Notes under the pieces: generated by a model
Databases searched by the model: none
The model's input: the letters and a program-made list of their open reading frames with translations, nothing else
Told to the model about the DNA's origin: nothing
Assembly (NCBI GenBank): GCA_934680015.1
Contig: CAKUSP010000007.1
Span: 1-64,000, forward strand
Reading direction: 5' to 3'
From: an uncultured Bacteroidales bacterium
GTDB taxonomy: Bacteria > Bacteroidota > Bacteroidia > Bacteroidales > UBA932
DNA length: 64,000 bases
Shown: positions 18,019-27,065 of the stretch, piece by piece
Layout: each line of letters starts with the position of its first letter
Position numbering within the stretch: the stretch's first letter is position 1
Program-made: the position numbers and the translations under genes

Positions 18019-18055
18019 AAAAAAAACCGGCCAAAATTATCTTTGTGGTCGGTTT
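18019..18055 (-). terminator. Rho-independent terminator after the fimbrillin/FISUMP gene
   Basis: On the minus strand AAACCGaCCA pairs with TGGcCGGTTT, followed by eight T. It ends the long minus-strand run that begins at pncB. The 17880-18111 interval holds nothing else evident. Confidence 0.85.
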
Positions 18056-18111
18056 CCTTTGTTATATAAGTTGTTTAGTTTTTTTAAAATTCGAATAATT
18101 TTTAACGAAAT

Positions 18112-19704
18112 CTACTTATTCTTTATACAGCGTAGTTGAAGTCCACTTTCAGCATGAATGTACATGAGTGACAGACGCCCTAGAGGGTATTTAGTAGTAA
18201 ATGTTGTCGCCATTCCGAAGAACTGCAAAGAGTTGCTTGAAGAGTTTTGGTTGTAATTATAGAATGTAGACGAAGCGTAGAATGTCATCATAGGCTGTCC
18301 CACATAAGCATCTACATCTGTTTTGCCCTCTGCAATGGTTCCTGAAAAATATTTTGCTGTAGCCGCATCGTTATTTTTCTGGCGGTAACCACTGAATACA
18401 TGGTTCCAACCGAGTTCATCAGCCTTAGACACACTACCATATCCTAGTTCTTTATCCCATAAAAGTGCGTTCTCATCCGTTAAAGTTCCGCTTTCAGTAA
18501 TACTACTATTAGAGAATCCACAAAGAGCCACGTATTCAGCCCTAGTAGGGACATGCCATCCAGTAGGGCAGATACCCTGCTTTCCTTCGAATGTGGCAGC
18601 GTTGTCTTTATTGACACTTTCCCCGAATATGGCATCGTAATCGTAAAGATAGCCGTGCTTTTCCACAAGAGCCTTATCTGTAGAAGCAACTGTTTCACCA
18701 TTAACTACAGTGTAAGGTGCCCAGATGTGGTCTTGCTTTGTAGCATCTGTAGAAACAGTGTAGCCTTCAGGGACATAGCGCATAGGCTGTGTCATCCATG
18801 TAGATCCATCGGTAAATGTCTTAGTGGTGTATTTCTCGTTTTTGTAAATGAAATAGCCATCGTGCTCTTCGAATTCTATAAATTCAGGCTCGTCGATGCT
18901 AATCTCGCCCTTATCGGTCCAATTCTCAATTTCCCCACTTATGCTGACTTTCACGTCTTTAGGAAGTATTTTTACCTTGATAGTGTATTGCCCACCTCCT
19001 TGAAGATCAGTAGATGTGAGGTTCTGAGTGAGTTCTTTACCATTCTCTGTTGTTATTGCCAATACAAATGCCACTTTTTGAGGTACTACTATAGCACTAT
19101 ATAAACTTTCGGATGATTTGAACGCTTTTATGGAATGTTGATCTGATTCTGCTGATGCACTGGCTTTTAATTCGGCCAAATTTACATCCGCAGTGGTTTT
19201 CGAACCACTTAAAAGTACTGTGGAAATGGCTTCACCTGACTGGTTATCTATTTCAAGCAAAATCTTAGTTAATAAGTGCTTGAAAGGAAGAGTTATGGCA
19301 TCGGCGCTAGGAGTGACACCGCTTTTAACTCCTGCCACTAGATCGGAAGTCGATAATCCAGCACTTTGATCGGAAAGTACAGAGAATGTATTTGGCACGG
19401 CTTCTTCATTATAGGGATAATACGCAGTTAAGTTTGAGGACTCAAGCGCTTCACTATACCATTTAAGTTCGCCTTTAAAGAGAGATCCATCATAAGTGAG
19501 AGGACTGTTTTCCGCGTATGTGCTATTTTCGGTAGTGATAGTCAATCCTATACGATCTCCAGTTTCGAAATTTGTGTCCGTAACTTTTGTGATTACAGGG
19601 GAGATTTTAACAAATTCACTCTCCGGTGTTCCGTTGTTGGGATTTTGGTTGCAACCTACAGCAACCATTAAAGTTCCCACTGATAAAAGAAAAATCTTTT
19701 TCAT
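18112..19704 (-). CDS. Fimbrillin-family lipoprotein with C-terminal FISUMP domain
   Basis: 530 residues. Lipoprotein signal with lipobox VAVGC (Cys18). Residues about 35-270 are fimbrillin-like (FETGDRIGLTI, LTAYYPYNE, LPFKHLLTKILLEI), the fold of Mfa/Fim shaft subunits. Residues about 280-530 are a FISUMP module with ICPTGWHVPTRAEY and the terminal SGLQLRCIK. This layout is common in surface proteins of gut Bacteroidales and suggests an exposed, possibly pilus-associated, protein. It lies 12 bases after the DUF6850 barrel gene and is followed by a strong terminator. Confidence 0.85.
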   Translation of the reverse strand: MKKIFLLSVGTLMVAVGCNQNPNNGTPESEFVKISPVITKVTDTNFETGDRIGLTITTENSTYAENSPLTYDGSLFKGELKWYSEALESSNLTAYYPYNEEAVPNTFSVLSDQSAGLSTSDLVAGVKSGVTPSADAITLPFKHLLTKILLEIDNQSGEAISTVLLSGSKTTADVNLAELKASASAESDQHSIKAFKSSESLYSAIVVPQKVAFVLAITTENGKELTQNLTSTDLQGGGQYTIKVKILPKDVKVSISGEIENWTDKGEISIDEPEFIEFEEHDGYFIYKNEKYTTKTFTDGSTWMTQPMRYVPEGYTVSTDATKQDHIWAPYTVVNGETVASTDKALVEKHGYLYDYDAIFGESVNKDNAATFEGKQGICPTGWHVPTRAEYVALCGFSNSSITESGTLTDENALLWDKELGYGSVSKADELGWNHVFSGYRQKNNDAATAKYFSGTIAEGKTDVDAYVGQPMMTFYASSTFYNYNQNSSSNSLQFFGMATTFTTKYPLGRLSLMYIHAESGLQLRCIKNK

Positions 19705-19716
19705 ATTCAGTAAAAA

Positions 19717-21219
19717 TTAAAATTTATAACCAATATTGATACTATGTAATTGACGTGTGCCCTTGCTATAGGCAAGTCCAGCACTATATTCTATGTATAT
19801 TCCCTTTGAAAAAATATATCTAACGGAAGGCATACACAGTACAAATGGGCTCGTTCTATATTCTAGTATCTGACTGTTGTATTGTGATGCTCTTTCTGGA
19901 TTGCTTTGTGTGGTGGGACTACCGGATACTATGTTTTCGTATTCGTGACATGCTCCTTTTCTACCCATAATATAAGCGCCTAGTCTAAAGTGCCCTATAT
20001 CGTAATGCGCTTTTAGATAAGTTCCATATGTGTATAACTCACGGCTTGAAACAAAGGGATATATGGAAGATGAAAGGCTTCTTTGCGCTACGGCGAAAAG
20101 CTTAGCCTCAACCATAAGTCCAGAGTTAGAGATCATATTCCATTTTAATGATGGAACATGAAGTTCTCTAGAGTAAATAGGTGTTCCTCCGTAATTATAA
20201 GTCGTAGTTACGCCGTTTTGTGTAATGTCTTCAAGTATATTTTCTTTATTATCTTGTCTTATAAGTTTGTAATTCAGGTGTATATAATGATTAACGCTTT
20301 CTGTGGATATATGATATACTATGGATGAAGCTGCTTCGTACCCGGAATAATCGAACCATATTTTTTGCTTTTCTCCTATCTGTCCAGTCTTATATGTTAG
20401 AAGTATATCGGCATATAGCATATTGCTTATTCCTGCTTGAAAGCCTAGAGAGTGTGCATTTTCTTTGATAGGGAATCCATTTACCCCACTATCTTTTAAG
20501 TGTACAGAAGAATTATCCCATAAATCGTTCACTCCATAAGCATCCCCTTTGTCGATGAAGGCATAGTAAACAGCAGAACTAACCCCTAATACTTCAGCAG
20601 TACTAGTCTGCGTCTTACGATCATAAGAATAACTTAGTCCAACTTTACAGATGTCATTATGCCATAGTATGCCTAAATCGGCATTCATGGACATGTAGTA
20701 AGTCGTGTATCTTAGGTCTTTTCGTTTAGAGTAGTTGATGGCATCGTAGTAAAGAGCGCCTCCTATGATTAGTTCCTCTGATAAATCCTTTGCTATGCCA
20801 CCATGCATATTGTAATGCTGAAGAGTCTTCCTCCCAGGTGTAAATTCGTAGATGTCAACGGGAAAATATCCAGGGTACACGGATATAGAGCCACATGTTT
20901 GGTATAGTTGAGTGTTTTTAAACGAGAATCCTCCTTTCATGGAAAAGTTATCGAGATTCTTAATTGATTTGGCACTCGCTCCCGCTCCCCACTGATACGA
21001 AGCATCGTTTGGGGAAAAATATTTGCCACTTTGAAGGTCAGTTTGGCTTTCAATATAGGCTGCGCTTGACTCGAATAGTCGCGATGCTGACGGATTGGCA
21101 CTCTGACTCCAGATGTTTTGTATCTGAAGCGATTCGTAGTCCTGTGCCACGGCTGTGGAGGTGCAAATCACTAAAATAGTGACGCACTTAATTATGTAAA
21201 GACTGGATTTCGCGTTCAT
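19717..21219 (-). CDS. DUF6850 family outer-membrane beta-barrel protein
   Basis: 500 residues from the ATG at 21219, chosen because it begins a proper signal peptide (MNAKSSLYIIKCVTILVICTSTAVA, then QDYES). The start overlaps the end of the DUF4876 gene by 32 bases. The mature protein is rich in alternating aromatic/small beta strands (YYMSMNADLGILWHNDICKVGLSYSYDR) and ends with IGYKF, typical of large outer-membrane barrels. Known neighbours of the family include TonB-dependent receptors and DUF4876 lipoproteins, exactly as seen here, so it probably forms part of an uptake or surface complex. Confidence 0.75.
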   Translation of the reverse strand: MNAKSSLYIIKCVTILVICTSTAVAQDYESLQIQNIWSQSANPSASRLFESSAAYIESQTDLQSGKYFSPNDASYQWGAGASAKSIKNLDNFSMKGGFSFKNTQLYQTCGSISVYPGYFPVDIYEFTPGRKTLQHYNMHGGIAKDLSEELIIGGALYYDAINYSKRKDLRYTTYYMSMNADLGILWHNDICKVGLSYSYDRKTQTSTAEVLGVSSAVYYAFIDKGDAYGVNDLWDNSSVHLKDSGVNGFPIKENAHSLGFQAGISNMLYADILLTYKTGQIGEKQKIWFDYSGYEAASSIVYHISTESVNHYIHLNYKLIRQDNKENILEDITQNGVTTTYNYGGTPIYSRELHVPSLKWNMISNSGLMVEAKLFAVAQRSLSSSIYPFVSSRELYTYGTYLKAHYDIGHFRLGAYIMGRKGACHEYENIVSGSPTTQSNPERASQYNSQILEYRTSPFVLCMPSVRYIFSKGIYIEYSAGLAYSKGTRQLHSINIGYKF

Positions 21220-22384
21220 ACATATCGTCAGCTGAATTGTTGGTATCTTGTAGAACTTCGAAGCCGTATAGTGCACTTAAGTTCTCGTCTGTTTTTCTAT
21301 AAATCGTGTGCCCATAGTGAGGACTAGAAAACTCTATTGCGGAGGCATCTATTTTACTGTCAAGTCTTTTAGAATTTTTGCCACTCTTTTCAAATACTTC
21401 AACTCCATCTATTATCCATTCATTAGGTACTAGGACTATTTTATCTGCGAATCCGGGTTTTTGAATTACAGAGCCTTCCTGTTGTATATAGTCTTGAATG
21501 GTGGTGCCGTAAGGTGCTTTGAATATAATTGAAGCAGGGGAACTTAAAGAAAAGGTGAAAGCATTAGCTTTTCCTATTTTGATTACAACATTAAGAATAT
21601 GGTCCTGCTTTATATTGTTCCCAGGTGTGGGATGGTAATTCGTGTTAGGGAAAAAACTGGAATTGTAGCATACAAAGTAATCGCTTTTATTCAAATCGAC
21701 GGATTGGGGGTACATAGACTGGTGATTAATAGCTCCGTACACTACTATCACAGCGTCTTCTCCTGGGTTGAGGGGAAAACTATTTCCGTCGCCACCTATT
21801 TGCCAAATGGCCTGTGCTGCATGAGCGTAGTCAGTGTTATCCCAAACATTAGTAGCTATCGATCTATAAGGATCGCAAGTGCCAAAGCATAGGCTATCTA
21901 GGTATTGTATTTCAGAAGAGTTGTTATGTAGAATTACATAAGAGTCGCTTTGATATGTACCTTGAAGTGGATATTTCGTACATCCGCCAAAATATAGTTC
22001 TTTAAATACGATATTTCCTGATACAGAAATGGATAGTTCTAAACTTATGTTATTATCTTTTCCACTTAATATTACCCTGTCAATTAATCCTCCTAGTACT
22101 TTTCCATTATACTTGTAACTTATGCTAAGCCTATAGCTTCCATCTGGAAGAGATGCTTTGAAATTTCCATTCTCATCGGCTTTGCAAGTATATGTGGTGC
22201 TTTTGTTCCTATCGTTTATCATGAGGGTAACAAGCGATTTGTCTTCGGCTGGAAAATCGGGTGGATACTCAGGGCATACGGTAAGTGTGCGCGTGTATGA
22301 TGAATAAGGATTCTTGTCTGGCCCTGTATCAAGACAGGCAGACAAGAAAATGGATAGTATAATGATATAAAAGAAGTGTTTCAT
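21188..22384 (-). CDS. DUF4876 domain lipoprotein
   Basis: 398 residues with a short signal peptide and lipobox LSAC (Cys17). Residues about 35-125 form a carboxypeptidase-regulatory-like beta sandwich (SLVTLMINDRNKSTTYTCKADENGNFKASLPDGSYRLSI). The rest contains the DUF4876 body with IVFKELYFGGC and SDSYVILHNNSS. Its start lies 2 bases after the TonB receptor stop, and its end overlaps the DUF6850 barrel start. It probably acts as the outer-leaflet partner of the receptor; the ligand is unknown. Confidence 0.78.
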   Translation of the reverse strand: MKHFFYIIILSIFLSACLDTGPDKNPYSSYTRTLTVCPEYPPDFPAEDKSLVTLMINDRNKSTTYTCKADENGNFKASLPDGSYRLSISYKYNGKVLGGLIDRVILSGKDNNISLELSISVSGNIVFKELYFGGCTKYPLQGTYQSDSYVILHNNSSEIQYLDSLCFGTCDPYRSIATNVWDNTDYAHAAQAIWQIGGDGNSFPLNPGEDAVIVVYGAINHQSMYPQSVDLNKSDYFVCYNSSFFPNTNYHPTPGNNIKQDHILNVVIKIGKANAFTFSLSSPASIIFKAPYGTTIQDYIQQEGSVIQKPGFADKIVLVPNEWIIDGVEVFEKSGKNSKRLDSKIDASAIEFSSPHYGHTIYRKTDENLSALYGFEVLQDTNNSADDMYEREIQSLHN

Positions 22385-22386
22385 TT

Positions 22387-25206
22387 TTAAAATTTAAATC
22401 TGCAAGTTAAACCATAGTAGAACATAGGAGTAAATACCGCGTTTACTCCTGTTGCCATAGATGTTACATACATTCGGGAGTTCGTAAAGTTGTTGGCGAA
22501 AAACGAAATAGAAAGTTTATCGGATATTTCTTTTGTAACGCTCAGATTGGCAGAAAAATAAGCTCCATATCCGTCTTGCGCAAAGGTGTACGCATTGCCA
22601 GATCTTAAAATTAGATTTGAAAACTCCGGATCGGAGGCTTGCTCGTCTGTGAATGGATGTATCACTCCGTTTTCGTCCATATATTCGATAGGTCTTATGG
22701 CAGTGTAACTATTTCCATCATATATGCTACCGCCACTTGCTTTTAGCGCATCTGCACTTACATTATATGCATATTCTTTACCTCTATAATATGAAAGATT
22801 ACGGAAACGTTGCAGAAGTGACATCTCGAGTCGGCAGGTTATTATAAGCCTGGCCTGAGGTATGTGGGTTATTGCTGTAATATTGGCATCCAGGCTATGA
22901 CTTTCTTTACCATTGGCCGTGGAAGAGCCCGCATTACTGCCTGCATATATTCCGACATACTGATATGAGCGGTTCGGAAGGGAAGTATGCGACCACCCTG
23001 TTTGGTAGAAGTATGTTAGAGTCTCATCTATGTATTTTGTGTATGAATACGCGGCATCGACTCTAAATTTAGTATTAATTGGCTCTATCTCTGGAAATTC
23101 CGCTATGAGCTCAAGTCCAGCTCTATGTATATCCGCACCATTGGATGGAAGTTTGGATTCGAAGAATGACTTATCTGTCACTTTTGTCTGCATTGGAGTC
23201 CAAAATTCATCGTTGCTTCCTCGCATATAGACCACTCCTGTTAACTCGTCGACTTGAATTTGAGGATTATCAGGAACAGTAAATCCGGAAGGAAGCATCA
23301 TAACATTATACGAGAATGGAGCATAGGTATTTTGGAATGTGTAAGGCGAAGCTGTTTTGTTATAGAATGCAGTTAAAGATATGCTCATCTGGTCAAAATC
23401 CAAATCTACAGCCAATTCTGAGTTATGGTTCCTTTGCCATCGTAGATTCTCGTTGTAGAGAGTTTTGTAAGGCCTAGTGTAAAATACATAGGATGCATTA
23501 TCTTTATAAGAGAAACTGAAAGTCTGTATGTCTCTATACTCTTGTGAGGGGAAAAGTACATAGAAAGAAGGCAGTTTTTCGCTAATTCCCCATCCCCCTC
23601 TAATGGACAAGTTTTCGCTTAGTTTCCATTTTGCGTTGAGGCGTGGCGAAAGACTGCTGACATTTTTATATTTGCTCCCTTTTACGAATACATTTTCCAT
23701 GCGAAGTCCTGCGGATAGTTCTAATTTCGTATTCCACACTGGGAAAGAAAGGTTTTCTTCCGCATAGAAGGCAAGGTTATGCATAAATGGATAGTCGGTA
23801 TAAGGCCGTGGTCTATAACCATTTCCGCTAACAGATGGATCAAGATAGTATTCGCCACGTCCTACATTTCCATTCGCTTTCCACTGTACACCAGCTTTAA
23901 ATTTGCTAAGTATAGAGCCTTGCTTTTTATACCATTCGTATTTTATAGATGAGGCTAGGTCCAATTCTTTAGAATCTGTTATTCTATCAGAGAAATAACT
24001 TAAAGGAAGCATATCGGAAAGGTGATATCCTGCTGTAGTTGCGTGAATTGAAGGTCTGGGCGAAGCTGACGAGTTGAATAGTCGCTCGTGAAGCAGATTG
24101 TCGTTATAGTTAGCGGAGGCTTCGAATTTCAGATTTGTTATCCACGGTTTCTTTAATGCCCATAGAAGTGTGGTGTAAGCTCTAAAGGAGTTATCTTTAG
24201 CTTTGCTGTAGGTGCCGATATTGGCATCTGGGTCATTCTCGCTATTCATTCCACCTATATTTCCGCTAATCCCTGAATCTAATTTTAACGAACTGGCAAA
24301 TGTATTATTATACGAAGCCGAGAAGCTTCTTCGAGTGTAAGAAGTATAAGGTGATGTGAGTTTACTAGTGGCTCTAGTCCATTCTGCACTTAGATTGAGA
24401 ATGCCGCGTTTCTTTTGAAGGTCAATACCTTTGGATACGGAAGTTAGGTAGGTACGCGGATTAACGCTGAATGTAAGGTTTACCGGGGTAACGCCTTTCT
24501 TAGTGTGGATTTTCACAAGCCCGCTGTTTAAATCTCCATATTCAGCAGAAGGGACTCCAGCCATAATTTCTATGGAACTGATGTTTTCTGTTGCTATATT
24601 TCTAGTGCTAGTGCCTGACATTGAATCGAAATTGGCATTCCCTCCGATACGTACCCCATCTACTTCTATAGCTGTTCCGAAGGCAGCATTGCCAGTGCTC
24701 GATCCGCCATCTCTAAGACTGATTATATGGTCAGCGGTTAAGTCTGGATTAATAGTCTTTCCTCCAGGAAGAAGTGCTGATATGTCTGTGATATTGGAAA
24801 TCTGAAGGTGTTCCAGCGCATTAGAAGAAAATTGCAGGGAGGTGTTTAATCCATCTTTGTTCCTTTGTGCAGTAACTACTACCGATTTTAATGCCAATGT
24901 GTTCGGCTGCATTTTGATGTTCAGGTTCTCTATGTCTCGATTTAGCTTGAAATCCAAAATCCTGTCGGCATAGCCTAGGCAAGCAAATACTAAACTGCAT
25001 GAGCCTGCACTCAACCCTTCTATTCGGAAGTATCCATTTTCATCTGTTACTGTCCAAATGCCAGTATCTTTAATATTTACTCCCACCCCTACGATGGTTT
25101 CGGAAGTCTGTGCATCTACTACTTTCCCAGATATACTTAGGGACTGCGCGTTAATCGTAAATGAGCAGATTAAAAGAACTGGTATTATGGCGTAAAGTTT
25201 CTTCAT
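22387..25206 (-). CDS. TonB-dependent outer-membrane receptor
   Basis: 939 residues. Signal peptide to about residue 20 (INAQSLSI), carboxypeptidase-regulatory-like N-terminal domain (SGKVVDAQTSETIVGVGVNIKDTG), plug domain (about 110-235, with AIEVDGVRIGGNAN and SSIEIMAGVPSAEYGDLNSGLVKI) and a 22-strand barrel ending in TCRFKF. It lacks the SusC-type signature seen in the 45 kb gene and has no SusD partner, so it is more like a receptor for a cofactor, metal or peptide than for glycans. The next two genes encode its probable partners. Confidence 0.92.
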   Translation of the reverse strand: MKKLYAIIPVLLICSFTINAQSLSISGKVVDAQTSETIVGVGVNIKDTGIWTVTDENGYFRIEGLSAGSCSLVFACLGYADRILDFKLNRDIENLNIKMQPNTLALKSVVVTAQRNKDGLNTSLQFSSNALEHLQISNITDISALLPGGKTINPDLTADHIISLRDGGSSTGNAAFGTAIEVDGVRIGGNANFDSMSGTSTRNIATENISSIEIMAGVPSAEYGDLNSGLVKIHTKKGVTPVNLTFSVNPRTYLTSVSKGIDLQKKRGILNLSAEWTRATSKLTSPYTSYTRRSFSASYNNTFASSLKLDSGISGNIGGMNSENDPDANIGTYSKAKDNSFRAYTTLLWALKKPWITNLKFEASANYNDNLLHERLFNSSASPRPSIHATTAGYHLSDMLPLSYFSDRITDSKELDLASSIKYEWYKKQGSILSKFKAGVQWKANGNVGRGEYYLDPSVSGNGYRPRPYTDYPFMHNLAFYAEENLSFPVWNTKLELSAGLRMENVFVKGSKYKNVSSLSPRLNAKWKLSENLSIRGGWGISEKLPSFYVLFPSQEYRDIQTFSFSYKDNASYVFYTRPYKTLYNENLRWQRNHNSELAVDLDFDQMSISLTAFYNKTASPYTFQNTYAPFSYNVMMLPSGFTVPDNPQIQVDELTGVVYMRGSNDEFWTPMQTKVTDKSFFESKLPSNGADIHRAGLELIAEFPEIEPINTKFRVDAAYSYTKYIDETLTYFYQTGWSHTSLPNRSYQYVGIYAGSNAGSSTANGKESHSLDANITAITHIPQARLIITCRLEMSLLQRFRNLSYYRGKEYAYNVSADALKASGGSIYDGNSYTAIRPIEYMDENGVIHPFTDEQASDPEFSNLILRSGNAYTFAQDGYGAYFSANLSVTKEISDKLSISFFANNFTNSRMYVTSMATGVNAVFTPMFYYGLTCRFKF

Positions 25207-25229
25207 ATGAGATCACTACTTTTAGCCCA

Positions 25230-25237
25230 CAAAAGTA
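25230..25237 (-). promoter_or_regulatory. -7 box TACTTTTG before the TonB receptor
   Basis: Exact TAnnTTTG match on the minus strand, 23 bases before the receptor ATG. The -33 position upstream of it is covered by the dyad at 25255-25282. Confidence 0.5.
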
Positions 25238-25254
25238 ATAAAAGACAGTGAATT

Positions 25255-25282
25255 AGATAATACCTAATTGTAGGTAATTTAT
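25255..25282. promoter_or_regulatory. Dyad TACCTA-ATTG-TAGGTA, candidate operator before the receptor
   Basis: A perfect 6-base inverted repeat (25261-25276) with partly matching GATAA/TTTATC outer arms. It sits 18-45 bases upstream of the -7 box, over the expected -33 region and the last codons of the C11 gene, which is where a repressor would bind. It could also be a weak terminator. A related dyad lies before pncB (28663-28676). Confidence 0.45.
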
Positions 25283-26499
25283 CTTATTAAGCCTGTGGCT
25301 TTATTCCACTCTGTCTCCTTGTAGAATCCATTTAGTACTGGCCACGAATTGTTAGGAAGATACATGCTTAATCCACTATAAGTTAATGGATTGACGGGAG
25401 TATAAATGAAGTATGGAGTGGCATTTTTGTATAGTACTAATTTATCAAGGATTTCATCGATGCTCTCTAATTCTTTTTCGCTCGCGTCCATGTTAGCTAT
25501 GATGTCCCTAAAGTCGTAGTGGTATCGGAAAGAGTAGTTGTAACTTTGAACTTTGCTGCTATTTATATTAAAAACCGCATTAGGGTGAGCTGCAAATACG
25601 TCTTTACATCTATTGGCCAATTCGTCCATAAGAGAGCAGTCGTATAATGCAATGGTGACATAACTGCTGCTTGCTAATTTATTATAAAAATCTTCGCATA
25701 CGCCTTTTAGGTCAATAGGGTCGGATATTAAGAGCTTTTGCGTCATGTTGTAGTAGTCAAATCCTTCACTTATGACTTCTGTAGGAGCTGCTACTATGTA
25801 GTTCGTTTTATTTCTCAGCGCATAGTTCGTTTCCACTCCGCCCATTAGACAACAATCGAAAATTATGTAATCTAAGTGCACAGGAATGGCTTTTGCGAAC
25901 TTTTCTACATCAAGGGTATGAGCGTTGGTATATGTATCTTCGTATTCAGCGCCTATCCATTGAGGACTGATACTCCATCCCAGCGTGTTATCCGAGCTTT
26001 CTTCGTAATCGCTTGGTAACCATCCAGAGGCATGAGAGTTATACACAAGTCCATAGGATTGGGAAGGAAAAGATTGCTTTATATAACTCAGTACCTGTGT
26101 CACGCGATCTGCACTGACAGAGAGTTCCTCTGCAGGGTATCTTTTAATGGTGTCCCTTATTACTTTATCGTAATGTTTGTAGATTCTGTATATTACTGGT
26201 TCGGATGGTGTGCTCCAGTCATATTTGCTTTTAGCGTCATGGGCATAGACTAAAATGGCCTCCCTATCGTTTATGGCTGGTAGATATCCTTCATCTAGCT
26301 GTTTGAGATTTAACTCTATATCATCGGTGAGGTTATTGTATCCTTCACAATAGATTATCATGACTCGTTTATACCCAAGTCCTTCTACGCCCACTCTTTT
26401 ACCAGTAAGGGCATTGGAAATGGGGAGTGGCTTAAGTGAATCTGGCGTGCATGATATAACACTACATACAAACAATAGCGCACTTAGTATCTTTTTCAT
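25279..26499 (-). CDS. C11 family (clostripain-like) cysteine protease, lipoprotein
   Basis: 406 residues. Signal with lipobox VISC (Cys17). The C11 core shows VMIIYCEGYNNL, the catalytic His156 in NSHASGW and the catalytic Cys (216/217) in FDCCLMGGVE. Clostripain-like enzymes cut after Lys or Arg and mature by self-cleavage. It is expected on the cell surface or in the periplasm. Its ATG overlaps the pncA stop by 4 bases, so it is made together with the NAD-salvage genes, and it is followed 72 bases later by the TonB receptor. It could release peptide-bound or protein-bound ligand for that receptor, but this is inference only. Confidence 0.9.
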   Translation of the reverse strand: MKKILSALLFVCSVISCTPDSLKPLPISNALTGKRVGVEGLGYKRVMIIYCEGYNNLTDDIELNLKQLDEGYLPAINDREAILVYAHDAKSKYDWSTPSEPVIYRIYKHYDKVIRDTIKRYPAEELSVSADRVTQVLSYIKQSFPSQSYGLVYNSHASGWLPSDYEESSDNTLGWSISPQWIGAEYEDTYTNAHTLDVEKFAKAIPVHLDYIIFDCCLMGGVETNYALRNKTNYIVAAPTEVISEGFDYYNMTQKLLISDPIDLKGVCEDFYNKLASSSYVTIALYDCSLMDELANRCKDVFAAHPNAVFNINSSKVQSYNYSFRYHYDFRDIIANMDASEKELESIDEILDKLVLYKNATPYFIYTPVNPLTYSGLSMYLPNNSWPVLNGFYKETEWNKATGLIR

Positions 26500-27065
26500 A
26501 CTATTTTAGCTCCAGATTTTTTCATTTCTTTTAGTGCGTTTTCGTGACCATCTTTGCTTACATACGCAAGGCAATCACGCATTACATTTACTGTAAATCC
26601 CGCCTTTAAAAGATCTTCAACCGTATTTCGAACGCAGAATTCAGTTGCTATTCCACACACATATATGTCTTTACAATCCAGTATATTAAGCACATCTACA
26701 AGTGTCTGGGAGGCGGTATTAAGGCCCTCTGCCCCAGAGTATTGTTCCTCGGAAGGGTTCTTTCCTTTGAAAAATGTCAAGTCTTCGTTTACAAAGTCTT
26801 GAAGCTTTTCGTGAATTTGTGCGCCGTGAGTTCCTTCTATACAGTGTTCGGGCCATTGACCCCCCATAGATTTGAATGAACAGTGCTTAGATGGATGACA
26901 GTCTCTAATAAATAGCACTGGCGGCTTTCCCCAGGTGTGGTTTGCATTGGCCTGTAAAAAAGAAAGAGTATGAGTAACTGCATCCTCCGCATTAAGGCAT
27001 GCAAGAGCCCCATCTATGAAATCGTAGAGCATATCTACTACTACAATGGCTGAGTTTCTATTCAT
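26496..27065 (-). CDS. pncA: Nicotinamidase (isochorismatase family)
   Basis: 189 residues. It hydrolyses nicotinamide to nicotinate and ammonia. The catalytic triad is visible: Asp11 in VVVDMLYDF, Lys100 in TFFKGKNP and Cys144 in ATEFCV. Metal ligands lie in RDCHPSKHCSF and WPEHC. Length is usual for short bacterial PncA. It overlaps pncB by 4 bases and the C11 protease by 4 bases. Cytosolic by lack of a signal peptide. Confidence 0.92.
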   Translation of the reverse strand: MNRNSAIVVVDMLYDFIDGALACLNAEDAVTHTLSFLQANANHTWGKPPVLFIRDCHPSKHCSFKSMGGQWPEHCIEGTHGAQIHEKLQDFVNEDLTFFKGKNPSEEQYSGAEGLNTASQTLVDVLNILDCKDIYVCGIATEFCVRNTVEDLLKAGFTVNVMRDCLAYVSKDGHENALKEMKKSGAKIV